Shown piece by piece: positions 25,907-33,842 of a DNA stretch of 49,146 bases (positions are counted from its first letter, which is position 1; each line of letters opens with the position of its first letter). Origin of the DNA: an uncultured Bacteroidales bacterium. Its GTDB lineage: Bacteria > Bacteroidota > Bacteroidia > Bacteroidales > UBA932. The stretch covers positions 1-49,146 of the forward strand of contig CAMIYB010000008.1 of the NCBI GenBank assembly GCA_946402945.1, read 5' to 3'. The notes under the pieces are model-generated. The model did not search any database and had not been told where the DNA came from. It was given only the letters and a program-made list of their open reading frames with translations. A program made the position numbers and the translations under genes.

Positions 25907-26419
25907 ATGAACGACGCCTATCTCCAGGAAGTGGAAGTCCTTTCCCATTTCGCCGCCGGCATCAGCCAGGCGGGAAGCAGCATTGCGGACGACGCCCGGC
26001 AGGTGGTCAGCGGTGCCTATGCCGAGATGGGGAACTTCCAAAACAAGCTGTCCATCATCCGCAGCACCTGCGAAAAGGCGGAAGCGGACTATGACTATGC
26101 CTGTTCCGCCCTGGAGGATGCCCGTTATGCCTACGACAATTACGTCTGCCAGGAGGATTATTCCGCGGCGGAGGCCTCGTACCTCTGGCAGCAGGTCCAG
26201 GCCTGCCAGACGGCCGTTTCCGTCGCCAAGACAAAGATGGAGAAGGCCCGGCGCAACCTGCAGGCGGGCCAGTCGGCCGTCTATACCGGGGAGCAGATCC
26301 TGCTCGGCATGATCTCAAAAGCCCAGACGGCGGGGGCTTCCATCGCGGCGGCAGCCGAACGGGTGGCCGCCCACGTCCGTCAGGCGGCGGCCGTCATCAG
26401 TCAATATAACGGAGGATAG
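25907..26419 (+). CDS. Alanine-rich helical protein between the two WXG100-like proteins
   Basis: 170 residues, one base after the preceding stop. It is almost entirely helical, with heptad-like Ala/Leu patterns, no signal peptide and no cysteine cluster. The middle (about 55-95) is unusually rich in Tyr and Asp/Glu and contains two Y-x-x-x-E patterns (Y-V-C-Q-E and Y-S-A-A-E), which recall the type VII export motif but may be chance. The C-terminus is Ala-rich and ends with a short Gly tail. I do not recognise a family. Its position inside the operon suggests a substrate, a chaperone or a longer Esx-like partner. Confidence 0.7.
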   Translation: MNDAYLQEVEVLSHFAAGISQAGSSIADDARQVVSGAYAEMGNFQNKLSIIRSTCEKAEADYDYACSALEDARYAYDNYVCQEDYSAAEASYLWQQVQACQTAVSVAKTKMEKARRNLQAGQSAVYTGEQILLGMISKAQTAGASIAAAAERVAAHVRQAAAVISQYNGG

Positions 26420-26422
26420 CCT

Positions 26423-26656
26423 ATGTTGGATATTGCCGTCGGAAACCTTCACAACGATGCCGGTCAGGTGTATAACCTGATGAACATGATGGCCGGCGTA
26501 TGGAACGACCGGGTGTCGCATGCCGTCGACGAGACGCTCCTGCGCACCGTAGTCGACCAGTGCAACAGTTTCGCCGGTGACCTAGGCAGCGACATCAGCC
26601 AGTTAATCATCATCCGCCAGGAACTCGACAACCTGGCGGCACAGTCTTTCGGATAA
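26423..26656 (+). CDS. WXG100-like small helical protein B
   Basis: 77 residues, starting 3 bp after the previous stop. An unusual strong Shine-Dalgarno-like G-G-A-G-G (26411-26415) sits 7 bases upstream; most genes here have none. The protein begins M-L-D-I and has two helices around A-G-V-W-N-D at 24-29, the same W-N-D turn as protein A, but with a shorter first helix. It ends in Q-S-F-G without a Y-x-x-x-[DE] motif. It is likely a distant paralogue and possible dimer partner of protein A. This is the last gene of the ATPase cluster before the sugar kinase. Confidence 0.7.
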   Translation: MLDIAVGNLHNDAGQVYNLMNMMAGVWNDRVSHAVDETLLRTVVDQCNSFAGDLGSDISQLIIIRQELDNLAAQSFG

Positions 26657-26677
26657 TCACTAAACCCTATCTACTAT

Positions 26678-27784
26678 ATGAAAAGCATTATCTACGATTC
26701 CCGAATTGTCCTGACCCTCGACGCCGGCGGCACCAACATGGTGTTCGGCGCCATGCGGGGAGGAAAGTACATCTCCGAGCCCATTACGCTCCCGTCCAAC
26801 GCCCAGGACCTCGACCTGTGCCTCCAGACCATGGTGCGCGGTTTCCGCACCGTCATGGACCAGCTCAGCGAGAAACCCGTCGCCATCAGTTTCGCCTTCC
26901 CCGGCCCTGCGGATTACCCGGCCGGCATCATCGGCGGCTACCTGCCCAACTTCCCGTCCTTCCGCGACGGCGTGGCCCTCGGACCCTTCCTGAGCGAGGT
27001 ATTCGACCTGCCGGTCTTCATCAACAACGACGGCGACCTCTACGCCTACGGTGAAGCCCTGGGCGGCGCCCTGCCCGAGGTGAACGCCCGGCTCGAGGCG
27101 GCCGGCAGCGCCAAACGCTACCACAACCTCATCGGTTACACCTTCGGCACCGGCTTCGGCATCGGCACCGTCATCGGAGGCGTACTCAACCGCGGCGACA
27201 ACTCCTGCGTGGAAACCTTCTGCCTGCCCCACTGCAAGAAGGAAGGCATCATCGTGGAAGAAGGCGTGTCGGTCCGCGCCGTCAAACGCGTCTTCGGCGA
27301 GGCGAGCGGCAATCCCAACCACGGCCTGGAGCCCAAGGAAATCGGTGCCATCTCCAACGGGCTCGCCCCCGGCGACCGAGAGGCGGCCATCAAGGCCTTC
27401 GACGAGATGGGCGAGGTGGCCGGCGACGCCATGGCCACGGCAGCGACCCTCATCGACGGCCTCATCGTCATCGGCGGCGGCATCATGTACAACTACAAAT
27501 ACATCATGCCGGGACTGCTCCGTTCCATGCGCAGCAAACTCCGCACCCTCGGCGGCGAGGAGGTCGGCCGCGTCCAGATGAAGGTTTACAACCTCGACGA
27601 CCCGGAGGAATTCGCCGCCTTTGCCAAGGGCGACGCCCGCCAGTTGAAGGTCTATGGCAGCGACAAGACTGTCACCTACGACCCGCAGAAACGCATCGGC
27701 GTGATGCGCTCGAAGATCGGTGCCAGCCAGGCGATCTCCATCGGCGCCTACGCATTCGCCCTCAGCCAACTCAATCTGCTGTAG
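26678..27784 (+). CDS. ROK-family sugar kinase, divergent
   Basis: 368 residues. The N-terminal phosphate motif L-T-L-D-A-G-G-T-N-M-V-F-G and the later F-I-N-N-D-G-D and G-T-G-F-G-I-G-T-V motifs are typical of ROK kinases (glucokinase, fructokinase, N-acetylhexosamine kinases). The usual zinc motif C-x-C-G-x-x-G-C is replaced by C182-L-P-H-C186-K-K-E-G and the G-H pair before it is missing, so metal binding and substrate choice may differ. A C-terminal insertion of about 60 residues (D-D-P-E-E-F onward) makes it longer than the common 300-320. It starts 21 bp after the WXG100-like gene with no clear promoter between, and manA follows 4 bp later, which suggests fructose or mannose metabolism. 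Confidence 0.88.
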   Translation: MKSIIYDSRIVLTLDAGGTNMVFGAMRGGKYISEPITLPSNAQDLDLCLQTMVRGFRTVMDQLSEKPVAISFAFPGPADYPAGIIGGYLPNFPSFRDGVALGPFLSEVFDLPVFINNDGDLYAYGEALGGALPEVNARLEAAGSAKRYHNLIGYTFGTGFGIGTVIGGVLNRGDNSCVETFCLPHCKKEGIIVEEGVSVRAVKRVFGEASGNPNHGLEPKEIGAISNGLAPGDREAAIKAFDEMGEVAGDAMATAATLIDGLIVIGGGIMYNYKYIMPGLLRSMRSKLRTLGGEEVGRVQMKVYNLDDPEEFAAFAKGDARQLKVYGSDKTVTYDPQKRIGVMRSKIGASQAISIGAYAFALSQLNLL

Positions 27785-27788
27785 CGCG

Positions 27789-28793
27789 ATGTATCCGCTG
27801 AAATTCCGGCCCATCCTCAAGACCGTGGTCTGGGGTGGAGAAAAGATTGCGCCCTTCAAGGGCATCGAGACCGACCAGCACAACATCGGCGAAAGTTGGG
27901 AACTCTCCGGCGTCCACGGCAACGAATCCGTGGTCGCCGGGGGCCCCTGGGCCGGGAAGACCATCGCGGAACTGGTACGGGAATACCGGGGCCGCCTGGT
28001 GGGCGAAAAGGTGTATGCCACGACGGGCGACGAGTTTCCCCTCCTGATCAAGTTCATCGACGCGATGGGCGACCTGTCCATCCAGGTCCACCCGAATGAC
28101 GAACTGGCGGCCCGGCGGCACAACGGGTCCAAAGGCAAGACCGAGATGTGGTATGTGGTGGCCGCAGAGCCCGGTGCGCACCTGCTGGCCGGACTGACAA
28201 AAGAAATCACGCCGGAGGAATATGCGCGCCGCGTCCAGGACGGCACCATCACCGAGGTGCTGGCCCGGCACGAGGTCCATGCCGGCGACGTGTTCTTCCT
28301 GCCGGCCGGCCGCATCCACGCCATCTGCAGCGGCTGCTTCATCGCCGAGATCCAGCAGACTTCCGATATCACCTACCGCATCTGGGACTACGGACGCCTG
28401 GGGCTGGACGGCAAGCCGCGCGAGGTCCACACGGAACTCGCCAAGGACGCCATCGACTACAAGGTCTATCCTTCCTACCGGACGGACTACACGCCCGCCA
28501 AGGATACGGAGGTCCCGGTCGTAAGCTGCAAGTACTTCACCACCAGCGTGCTGGACATGGACGGCAGTTTCGTCAAGGACCTGTCCGGCCTGGATTCCTT
28601 CCTGGTCGTGATGTGCGTGGAGGGCGAAGGCGCGCTCTGCGACAGCGAGCCGCTTTATGACGACGAAGGCCGCCGCGGTCCCACCAAGGGGCACCGGACG
28701 ACCTTGCGTCAGGGTGAAACGGTCCTGATTCCGGCCTCTTCATCGGCCGTCCGTTTCGATGGCCGGATGAAACTGATCCTCAGCCACCTGTAG
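27789..28793 (+). CDS. manA: Type I mannose-6-phosphate isomerase, short form
   Basis: 334 residues from the ATG at 27789, similar to the short (about 315-residue) ManA of Bacillus; the frame is open upstream into the kinase gene. It interconverts mannose 6-phosphate and fructose 6-phosphate in the cytoplasm. The zinc ligands are present: Gln99 and His101 in I-Q-V-H-P-N-D, Glu119 in K-T-E-M-W-Y and His177 in G-R-I-H-A-I. It begins W-G-G like its family and lies 4 bp downstream of the ROK kinase, giving a probable two-gene unit. It is convergent with the DUF5689 gene, only 2 bp away. Confidence 0.95.
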   Translation: MYPLKFRPILKTVVWGGEKIAPFKGIETDQHNIGESWELSGVHGNESVVAGGPWAGKTIAELVREYRGRLVGEKVYATTGDEFPLLIKFIDAMGDLSIQVHPNDELAARRHNGSKGKTEMWYVVAAEPGAHLLAGLTKEITPEEYARRVQDGTITEVLARHEVHAGDVFFLPAGRIHAICSGCFIAEIQQTSDITYRIWDYGRLGLDGKPREVHTELAKDAIDYKVYPSYRTDYTPAKDTEVPVVSCKYFTTSVLDMDGSFVKDLSGLDSFLVVMCVEGEGALCDSEPLYDDEGRRGPTKGHRTTLRQGETVLIPASSSAVRFDGRMKLILSHL

Positions 28794-28795
28794 CG

Positions 28796-29767
28796 CTAAA
28801 ACACCTGACGGACGGAGTCTTCGGAGTCGTCGTTGAGGGTGAGCTGGAACTGGCCGTTATAGACGGTCAGGATGCCGGTGATGTCCACTTTGGCTCCGGC
28901 CAGGACGGCCGCAGGCATCTCCGAGTCGGCAAACTTCGCGTAGCCGCTCGTGCGGACCTGTAGCGGCTCGGAGGAACCGGGGACCGTAAAGTACTGGCTC
29001 GTGTTGACGGCGGAGGCGCCGGCCAGGTAATTCTCCACTTCCGCCTCGGGAATGGCTCCCTTGAAACGGTCGGTGAGGATGTGCTGACGGACCTTTTCGG
29101 CCGACATGGACCAGGAGGTGATGCCGAAGTTGTCGGCATTGCGCAGGTAGGTGGAACCGCCGCCGTTGTCATAGATGATGACGAAGACCTGGTTGGCGTA
29201 GGTCACGCCGGGGAAGCAGACGCGGCGGCCGAAGTTCTTGCCGTCGTTCATGTTCGCGGCCGTGATGGCAACCGGTTCTGGCAGCGGTTCGATGCGGCCC
29301 TTGAAGATGTGGGTGGCAATCAGTTCCGGAACATCGATGTAGGCCGTCTCATACTTGGGGTCGTCGGAAGGATAACCCAGGCTGAGCATGCCGTTGGAGG
29401 CCCCGAGGGTGAGATCCTGGCATTTGACGTAGATCCATTGTCCCAGTTTGTAGTCGTTGTAGTTCTGCGACTGGCCGAGTTTGATTTCCAGACCGCCGGA
29501 GATGTCCTCGATATAGAGAAGCCGGTAGTTCTGGCCGTACTGGTCGGAGGAAACGACCTGGCCGCGGACCACGATGTCTTCGGTAATGTTGCAGGGCGAA
29601 CCCTTGTACATCGCCTTCAGTTCCGCGATGGAAACCGTGTTGGCATCCAGGGCATAGGGGGCAGTCACGGATGCTTCTCCGTAATCGGGCGTAAAGACAG
29701 GCTGCCACTCCCTGCAGGAGACGAGGGCCGCGGCGGCCGCCAGAAGAAGGATAATCTGCTTTCTCAT
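28796..29767 (-). CDS. DUF5689-domain lipoprotein
   Basis: 323 residues with a lipoprotein signal ending L-V-S-C. From residue about 44 (T-V-S-I-A-E-L-K-A-M-Y) comes an OB-fold-like domain, I-V-V-R-G-Q-V-V-S-S-D, then L-Y-I-E-D-I-S-G-G-L-E-I-K-L, matching DUF5689 proteins, which often resemble nucleic-acid-binding OB folds. A second OB-like unit at the C-terminus ends I-T-G-I-L-T-V-Y-N-G-Q-F-Q-L-T. It is the last gene of the nuclease operon, 5 bp after the TonB receptor stop. A surface component that binds the cargo of that receptor is inferred. Confidence 0.82.
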   Translation of the reverse strand: MRKQIILLLAAAAALVSCREWQPVFTPDYGEASVTAPYALDANTVSIAELKAMYKGSPCNITEDIVVRGQVVSSDQYGQNYRLLYIEDISGGLEIKLGQSQNYNDYKLGQWIYVKCQDLTLGASNGMLSLGYPSDDPKYETAYIDVPELIATHIFKGRIEPLPEPVAITAANMNDGKNFGRRVCFPGVTYANQVFVIIYDNGGGSTYLRNADNFGITSWSMSAEKVRQHILTDRFKGAIPEAEVENYLAGASAVNTSQYFTVPGSSEPLQVRTSGYAKFADSEMPAAVLAGAKVDITGILTVYNGQFQLTLNDDSEDSVRQVF

Positions 29768-29772
29768 ATGCC

Positions 29773-32757
29773 TTAGAATCTGAAGTAGATGTTCAACATG
29801 TAATTAAAGCCGCTCAGGTAGAAGTACTTGGCCGGGAAGCGATAGTAGCGGGTATCGCTTTCGGTGTTGTCGACCACGCGCGTCTGCTCGTAGCCGCCGG
29901 TCTTGACGGAGGTGTTATTGAGCAGGTTCTTGGCGTTGAGCGAGAAACCGATGTTGTACTTGCGCTGGATGAACCAGGACTTGCCGATGCTCACATTGAG
30001 CATGAAGCAGGGATCGAATTTTTCCTGCGAGGCCATGTACTCGATCTCGCGCGGGGTGATGAGGTTGTCGGTACCGAGGGTCACGTCATCCGTGCGGTAG
30101 AAGGGGTTCATGTCGAGGTAGGAGTTGGCGAAGTAGTCGCCGCTCAGTTCGACGAACCAGTACTTGTAATTCCAGTTCAGGCCCAGGCTGGCGGCCAGTT
30201 CCGGTGTGCCGGCCACATGGTGCTGCTGGAAGCCCGTCTGGACGTAATTGCCGTCGAAATCGGTGACATAGTCGCCGTCGGGATACTTGCGGTACACCGG
30301 GTGGCTCTGCCAGTACGGGACCAGTTCGTTCTCCATGACGATCTCCGTGCTGTTATCCACGGTCATGGTCATGCGCGGGTTGGACGTATAGACGAAGTTG
30401 CCGAGGGCCAGGACGCCGCGGACCGACAGGCTCGGAAGCGGGGTCGGGACCCGGAAACCGAACTCGAGGCCGACGTGGCGCTCGTCGATGCCGCTCAGGG
30501 CGAAGTTCGTGAAGGCGCTCCGCAGGTCGTTGTAGAAGGACATGACCTTCGTCTTGTCATTGATCCTGGTGTAGTAGCCCGTGAGGCGGAAATTGAAGCC
30601 GCCGCTGGAGAACTGCCAGTTCAGGTCGGAAGCGAAGGTCTTGACCGTGGTCAGGCCGTCCATCATCGAGTTGCGCGTACGCGGGGAGATGAAGGTCTGG
30701 GCGAAGGTCGGGGCCTCGCTGAAATAACCGACGTTGGCATAGACGCGCATGTTGCCGCCGATGGTGTAACTGAGGTTGGCCTTGGCCGCGCCGGTCAGGA
30801 AGCGTGCCACCTTGGACTGGCCGAAGGAGGTGATGGCCTCGCCGGTGAGCGGGTCGTAGGAGGTCAGCACATTGCCGGAGGGGTCGAGGATCTCGTCACC
30901 CTCGGGCGTCAGGCCCGCGAAGAGGCCCTTGCGGACCAGGCCATACCGCCAGGTGGCGTTGTAGCCCAGGCGGCCGCCCAGGTTGGCGCTCAGGCCGCCC
31001 ACCTCGAAGTGGCCGTTGAACCAGGCCTCCAGGTTGCGGACATGGGCGTAGTAGTCATAGCCGTATTTATCGCCGACATGGAGGGTCTCCACCTGCCCGG
31101 CCCGCATGAAGTAGTCGAGGTTGTTGGCCACCTTGGCGGGGATGGCGGCGAAGTCGCGGTCGGCGAAGTTGTCGAGGTTGAGGTAGTAATCGCCGCCCAG
31201 CAGGTCGCCCACCGTCTTGTAGTATTCACTGCGGTTGAGACGGAAGGAGAGGCCGCCCGTGAGGGCGAACCAGTCCGTGGCGTTCCATTTGGCATTGGCC
31301 GCGATGTTGAGGTCGTTCTGGTGGATGTGCCGGTGCTCGAGGATGTATTTCGAGCGCTTCTGGCCCCACTCGTTGACGCTGGCGCGGTTCACGTCGTAGA
31401 GACGCTGCCAGTTGAGCTGGGTGTAGGCGGGGTTGCCGCTCGTCCAGGCGTCGCGGGCCCATTCGGCCTTGACGGGGCTGTTGCGCTTGAAGTCGGCCAC
31501 ATCGATGCCATAACCGCCGTAGTACGGGTTGTCCTCCTCGAGGTAGAAGTAACTCGGGAGATTGCGGTAGTAGTCCGGGGTCGGGTTCGGCGCGTCGTAC
31601 CAGTCGACGGCGGAAGTGACGTTGGAACCGAAACGGTAGAGGACCGTCGCGGAAGCGCGGAACTTGTAACTCGGCGTAAAGTCGTATTTGAGGAAGGCGA
31701 TCGGCTCATGGGTGGTGCGGACACGGGAGTTGCGTACCTTGCCGTCCTGCATACCCCAGTTGGAATTGTAGAAGTTGCTGCCCACCAGGTCGTAAACTTC
31801 CTGCGTGGAGGAATTCTGCATGCCACGGGAACCGGGCGTGGCGAGGAAGGCGGCGCTCAGTTTATGGGCTTCGCTGAACTTCTTCTCCACGGAAGCATAG
31901 TAGGCGAAACTGCGGTAGAACACGCCGGGGACCCAGTCGTTGCCGCCGAAACGGCCCGAAACGCTGAAGGCGTAGGACCAGCCGTTGTCCAGCGGACCAG
32001 AAGCATAGGTCAACATCAGGCGCAGGCGGTAGAAGGCGCTGTTGGTCACCACGCTGCCCCGCCATCCCTTGCGAACGTAGGAAGCGGTCATCGGGATATT
32101 GACCAGGCCGTTGAAGCCGCCCAGGCCGTAATCGGAGACCTCCAGTCCCGTGGAACTCATCTTCGTCCGGGTCGCCTCGTTCAGACCGCTCCAGAGCGAG
32201 AACGGAGAATTGCCCGTGATGGCGTCGTTGAGGCGGACGCCGGCCACGTACACATCCTGCGTCTCGTTGCCATAGCCGCGGGCGCGGAAACGGACGGTGC
32301 TGAAATTGTAGGAAGCCACCTGCTCGAAGACATCGTTCTGGCTGAAGAGGACGGTGGGGCTGTCGTTGTAGCCGCTGTCGTCCATGTCGAATTCGAGCAG
32401 ATTGTCCTCCTGCGCCTCGTCTATCACCCGGGAAGGCGTCATCGAGAGGTTGAACATGTTTTTGACGTAGCCGTCGTTGACCGTCACCGCCACCCGGTTG
32501 TCGAGGAATTCCGGGGCGGAGATCACGAGGTCATACATGCCGTTGTCCAGGTTTTCGATGAGGAAGGTACCGTCCTGCGACGACAGGACCTCGGCCACCA
32601 GGGCATCGCCCTTGTAGAGCCGGAGCGACGCCATCTGGATGCCCGAGCGGTCGGCGCGGTTGACGACCGTTCCTTTCACGCCGCCCGTGTAGTCCTGGGC
32701 GGAAAGGCCCAGGCAGCAGAGAGCGGCGGCAAGCACCAGGATAATTTTCTTTGACAT
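29773..32757 (-). CDS. TonB-dependent outer-membrane receptor of the nuclease operon
   Basis: 994 residues. The signal peptide ends G-L-S-A-Q-D. A carboxypeptidase-like beta-sandwich follows (V-K-G-T-V-V-N-R and Q-D-G-T-F-L-I-E-N-L), then an acidic stretch near 115-130 (E-D-N-L-L-E-F-D-M-D-D) before the plug (F-S-T-V-R-F-R-A-R-G-Y-G, V-Y-V-A-G-V-R-L-N-D). The barrel ends N-Y-M-L-N-I-Y-F-R-F with a terminal Phe, as in outer-membrane proteins. No SusD partner is present. The neighbours on both sides (DUF5689 and a phosphodiesterase-like enzyme) with a NUC1 nuclease suggest uptake of nucleic-acid fragments, nucleosides or phosphate. That substrate assignment is inference. Confidence 0.9.
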   Translation of the reverse strand: MSKKIILVLAAALCCLGLSAQDYTGGVKGTVVNRADRSGIQMASLRLYKGDALVAEVLSSQDGTFLIENLDNGMYDLVISAPEFLDNRVAVTVNDGYVKNMFNLSMTPSRVIDEAQEDNLLEFDMDDSGYNDSPTVLFSQNDVFEQVASYNFSTVRFRARGYGNETQDVYVAGVRLNDAITGNSPFSLWSGLNEATRTKMSSTGLEVSDYGLGGFNGLVNIPMTASYVRKGWRGSVVTNSAFYRLRLMLTYASGPLDNGWSYAFSVSGRFGGNDWVPGVFYRSFAYYASVEKKFSEAHKLSAAFLATPGSRGMQNSSTQEVYDLVGSNFYNSNWGMQDGKVRNSRVRTTHEPIAFLKYDFTPSYKFRASATVLYRFGSNVTSAVDWYDAPNPTPDYYRNLPSYFYLEEDNPYYGGYGIDVADFKRNSPVKAEWARDAWTSGNPAYTQLNWQRLYDVNRASVNEWGQKRSKYILEHRHIHQNDLNIAANAKWNATDWFALTGGLSFRLNRSEYYKTVGDLLGGDYYLNLDNFADRDFAAIPAKVANNLDYFMRAGQVETLHVGDKYGYDYYAHVRNLEAWFNGHFEVGGLSANLGGRLGYNATWRYGLVRKGLFAGLTPEGDEILDPSGNVLTSYDPLTGEAITSFGQSKVARFLTGAAKANLSYTIGGNMRVYANVGYFSEAPTFAQTFISPRTRNSMMDGLTTVKTFASDLNWQFSSGGFNFRLTGYYTRINDKTKVMSFYNDLRSAFTNFALSGIDERHVGLEFGFRVPTPLPSLSVRGVLALGNFVYTSNPRMTMTVDNSTEIVMENELVPYWQSHPVYRKYPDGDYVTDFDGNYVQTGFQQHHVAGTPELAASLGLNWNYKYWFVELSGDYFANSYLDMNPFYRTDDVTLGTDNLITPREIEYMASQEKFDPCFMLNVSIGKSWFIQRKYNIGFSLNAKNLLNNTSVKTGGYEQTRVVDNTESDTRYYRFPAKYFYLSGFNYMLNIYFRF

Positions 32758-32763
32758 ATGCTG

Positions 32764-33831
32764 TTACTTATTACTTACTAGAATATAGGTCGGGAAGTGG
32801 TCGCTGTACCCGTTGACGAAAACGCCGTTGGAGAAGGTACGTTTGGGCTGTCCCTTGTAGATGCCCTCATCCTGCCGCATCCAGGGCGTGGAGAACACGC
32901 GGCCATAGAACTTCCGTTTCACGATGGGACGGATGGTCAGGCTGCCGGCCGGGGCCTTGACGAGGTTGGCGTTGACCACGAGGATATCGTAGATGTTCCA
33001 TTCGCCGCGGTAGGCCAGGGAACCGTAACCCGCCTTGAGCATGGACACGAAAGGCGAGAAGAAGTCCATCGGACCCACTTCCTCTATCTTTTCGCGGCCG
33101 TGCATGTACACGGCCATGCTGTCGTCGGTCGGGTTGTCGTTCATATCCCCCATCGCCACGATCTTGATGCCGGGATACTGCTCCATCAGCTTGACGGACT
33201 CCTCATACATGATTTCGCCGCCGCGGGAACGCAGGTCCTGGCCCTTGCCGCCGATACGGGAGGGAAGGTGGGCGACGAAGAAGGCGAACATCTCATCGCC
33301 CAGCATGCCGCGGACCATCAGGATGTCACGGGTGCGGAAATAGGCCTGTTCCTCCTCATTCATAGCGAATTCGATCCGCTCGGAGTTGAAGTCGAAGGGG
33401 ATGCTCCGGCTCTCCAGCACGGTGAACAGTTCCGGCTTGTAGAACAGGGCCACGTCCACGCCGCGGCGGTCGGGACCGTCGTAGTGGATGATCTGGTAGT
33501 TGGCCTCCATGATTTCCGGCTGGGCGACGAGGTCCTCGAGGACATGGCGGTTCTCGATCTCGCTCACGCCCAGGATGGCGTGCCAGGCCTTGTTCTCATC
33601 GTGCATGGCACGGATGACGGAAGCCATGTTGTGGAGTTTCTTTTCGTACTTGACCTCGGTCCAGGCGTTTCCGCCGTCGGGCAGGTACTCATAGTCGTTC
33701 TTGCCCTCGTCGTGGTAGGTATCGAAAAGGTTTTCCAGGTTGTAGAAGCCGATGATATAACTCCGCTTGGGCGCCGCCCAGGACGGGAGCACCAGCAGAA
33801 GGGTCAGCAGAAGGGTGAGTGTCTTTTTCAT
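32764..33831 (-). CDS. Exported endonuclease/exonuclease/phosphatase-family protein
   Basis: 355 residues from the ATG at 33831 (M-K-K-T-L-T); a GTG seven codons upstream would overlap the previous gene's stop. The signal peptide ends near S-W-A-A. The DNase I-like fold is marked by I-I-G-F-Y-N-L-E-N-L-F-D, L-G-V-S-E-I-E-N (metal Glu), R-R-G-V-D-V-A-L-F-Y, F-F-V-A-H-L-P-S-R, A-M-G-D-M-N-D-N-P (catalytic Asp/Asn) and the final G-Y-S-D-H-F-P (catalytic His). Such enzymes cleave phosphodiester or phosphomonoester bonds in DNA, RNA, nucleotides or lipids. Being exported and flanked by a nuclease and a TonB receptor, it probably processes extracellular or periplasmic nucleic acids. Confidence 0.92.
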   Translation of the reverse strand: MKKTLTLLLTLLLVLPSWAAPKRSYIIGFYNLENLFDTYHDEGKNDYEYLPDGGNAWTEVKYEKKLHNMASVIRAMHDENKAWHAILGVSEIENRHVLEDLVAQPEIMEANYQIIHYDGPDRRGVDVALFYKPELFTVLESRSIPFDFNSERIEFAMNEEEQAYFRTRDILMVRGMLGDEMFAFFVAHLPSRIGGKGQDLRSRGGEIMYEESVKLMEQYPGIKIVAMGDMNDNPTDDSMAVYMHGREKIEEVGPMDFFSPFVSMLKAGYGSLAYRGEWNIYDILVVNANLVKAPAGSLTIRPIVKRKFYGRVFSTPWMRQDEGIYKGQPKRTFSNGVFVNGYSDHFPTYILVSNK

Positions 33832-33842
33832 CGTGCTCGGGC

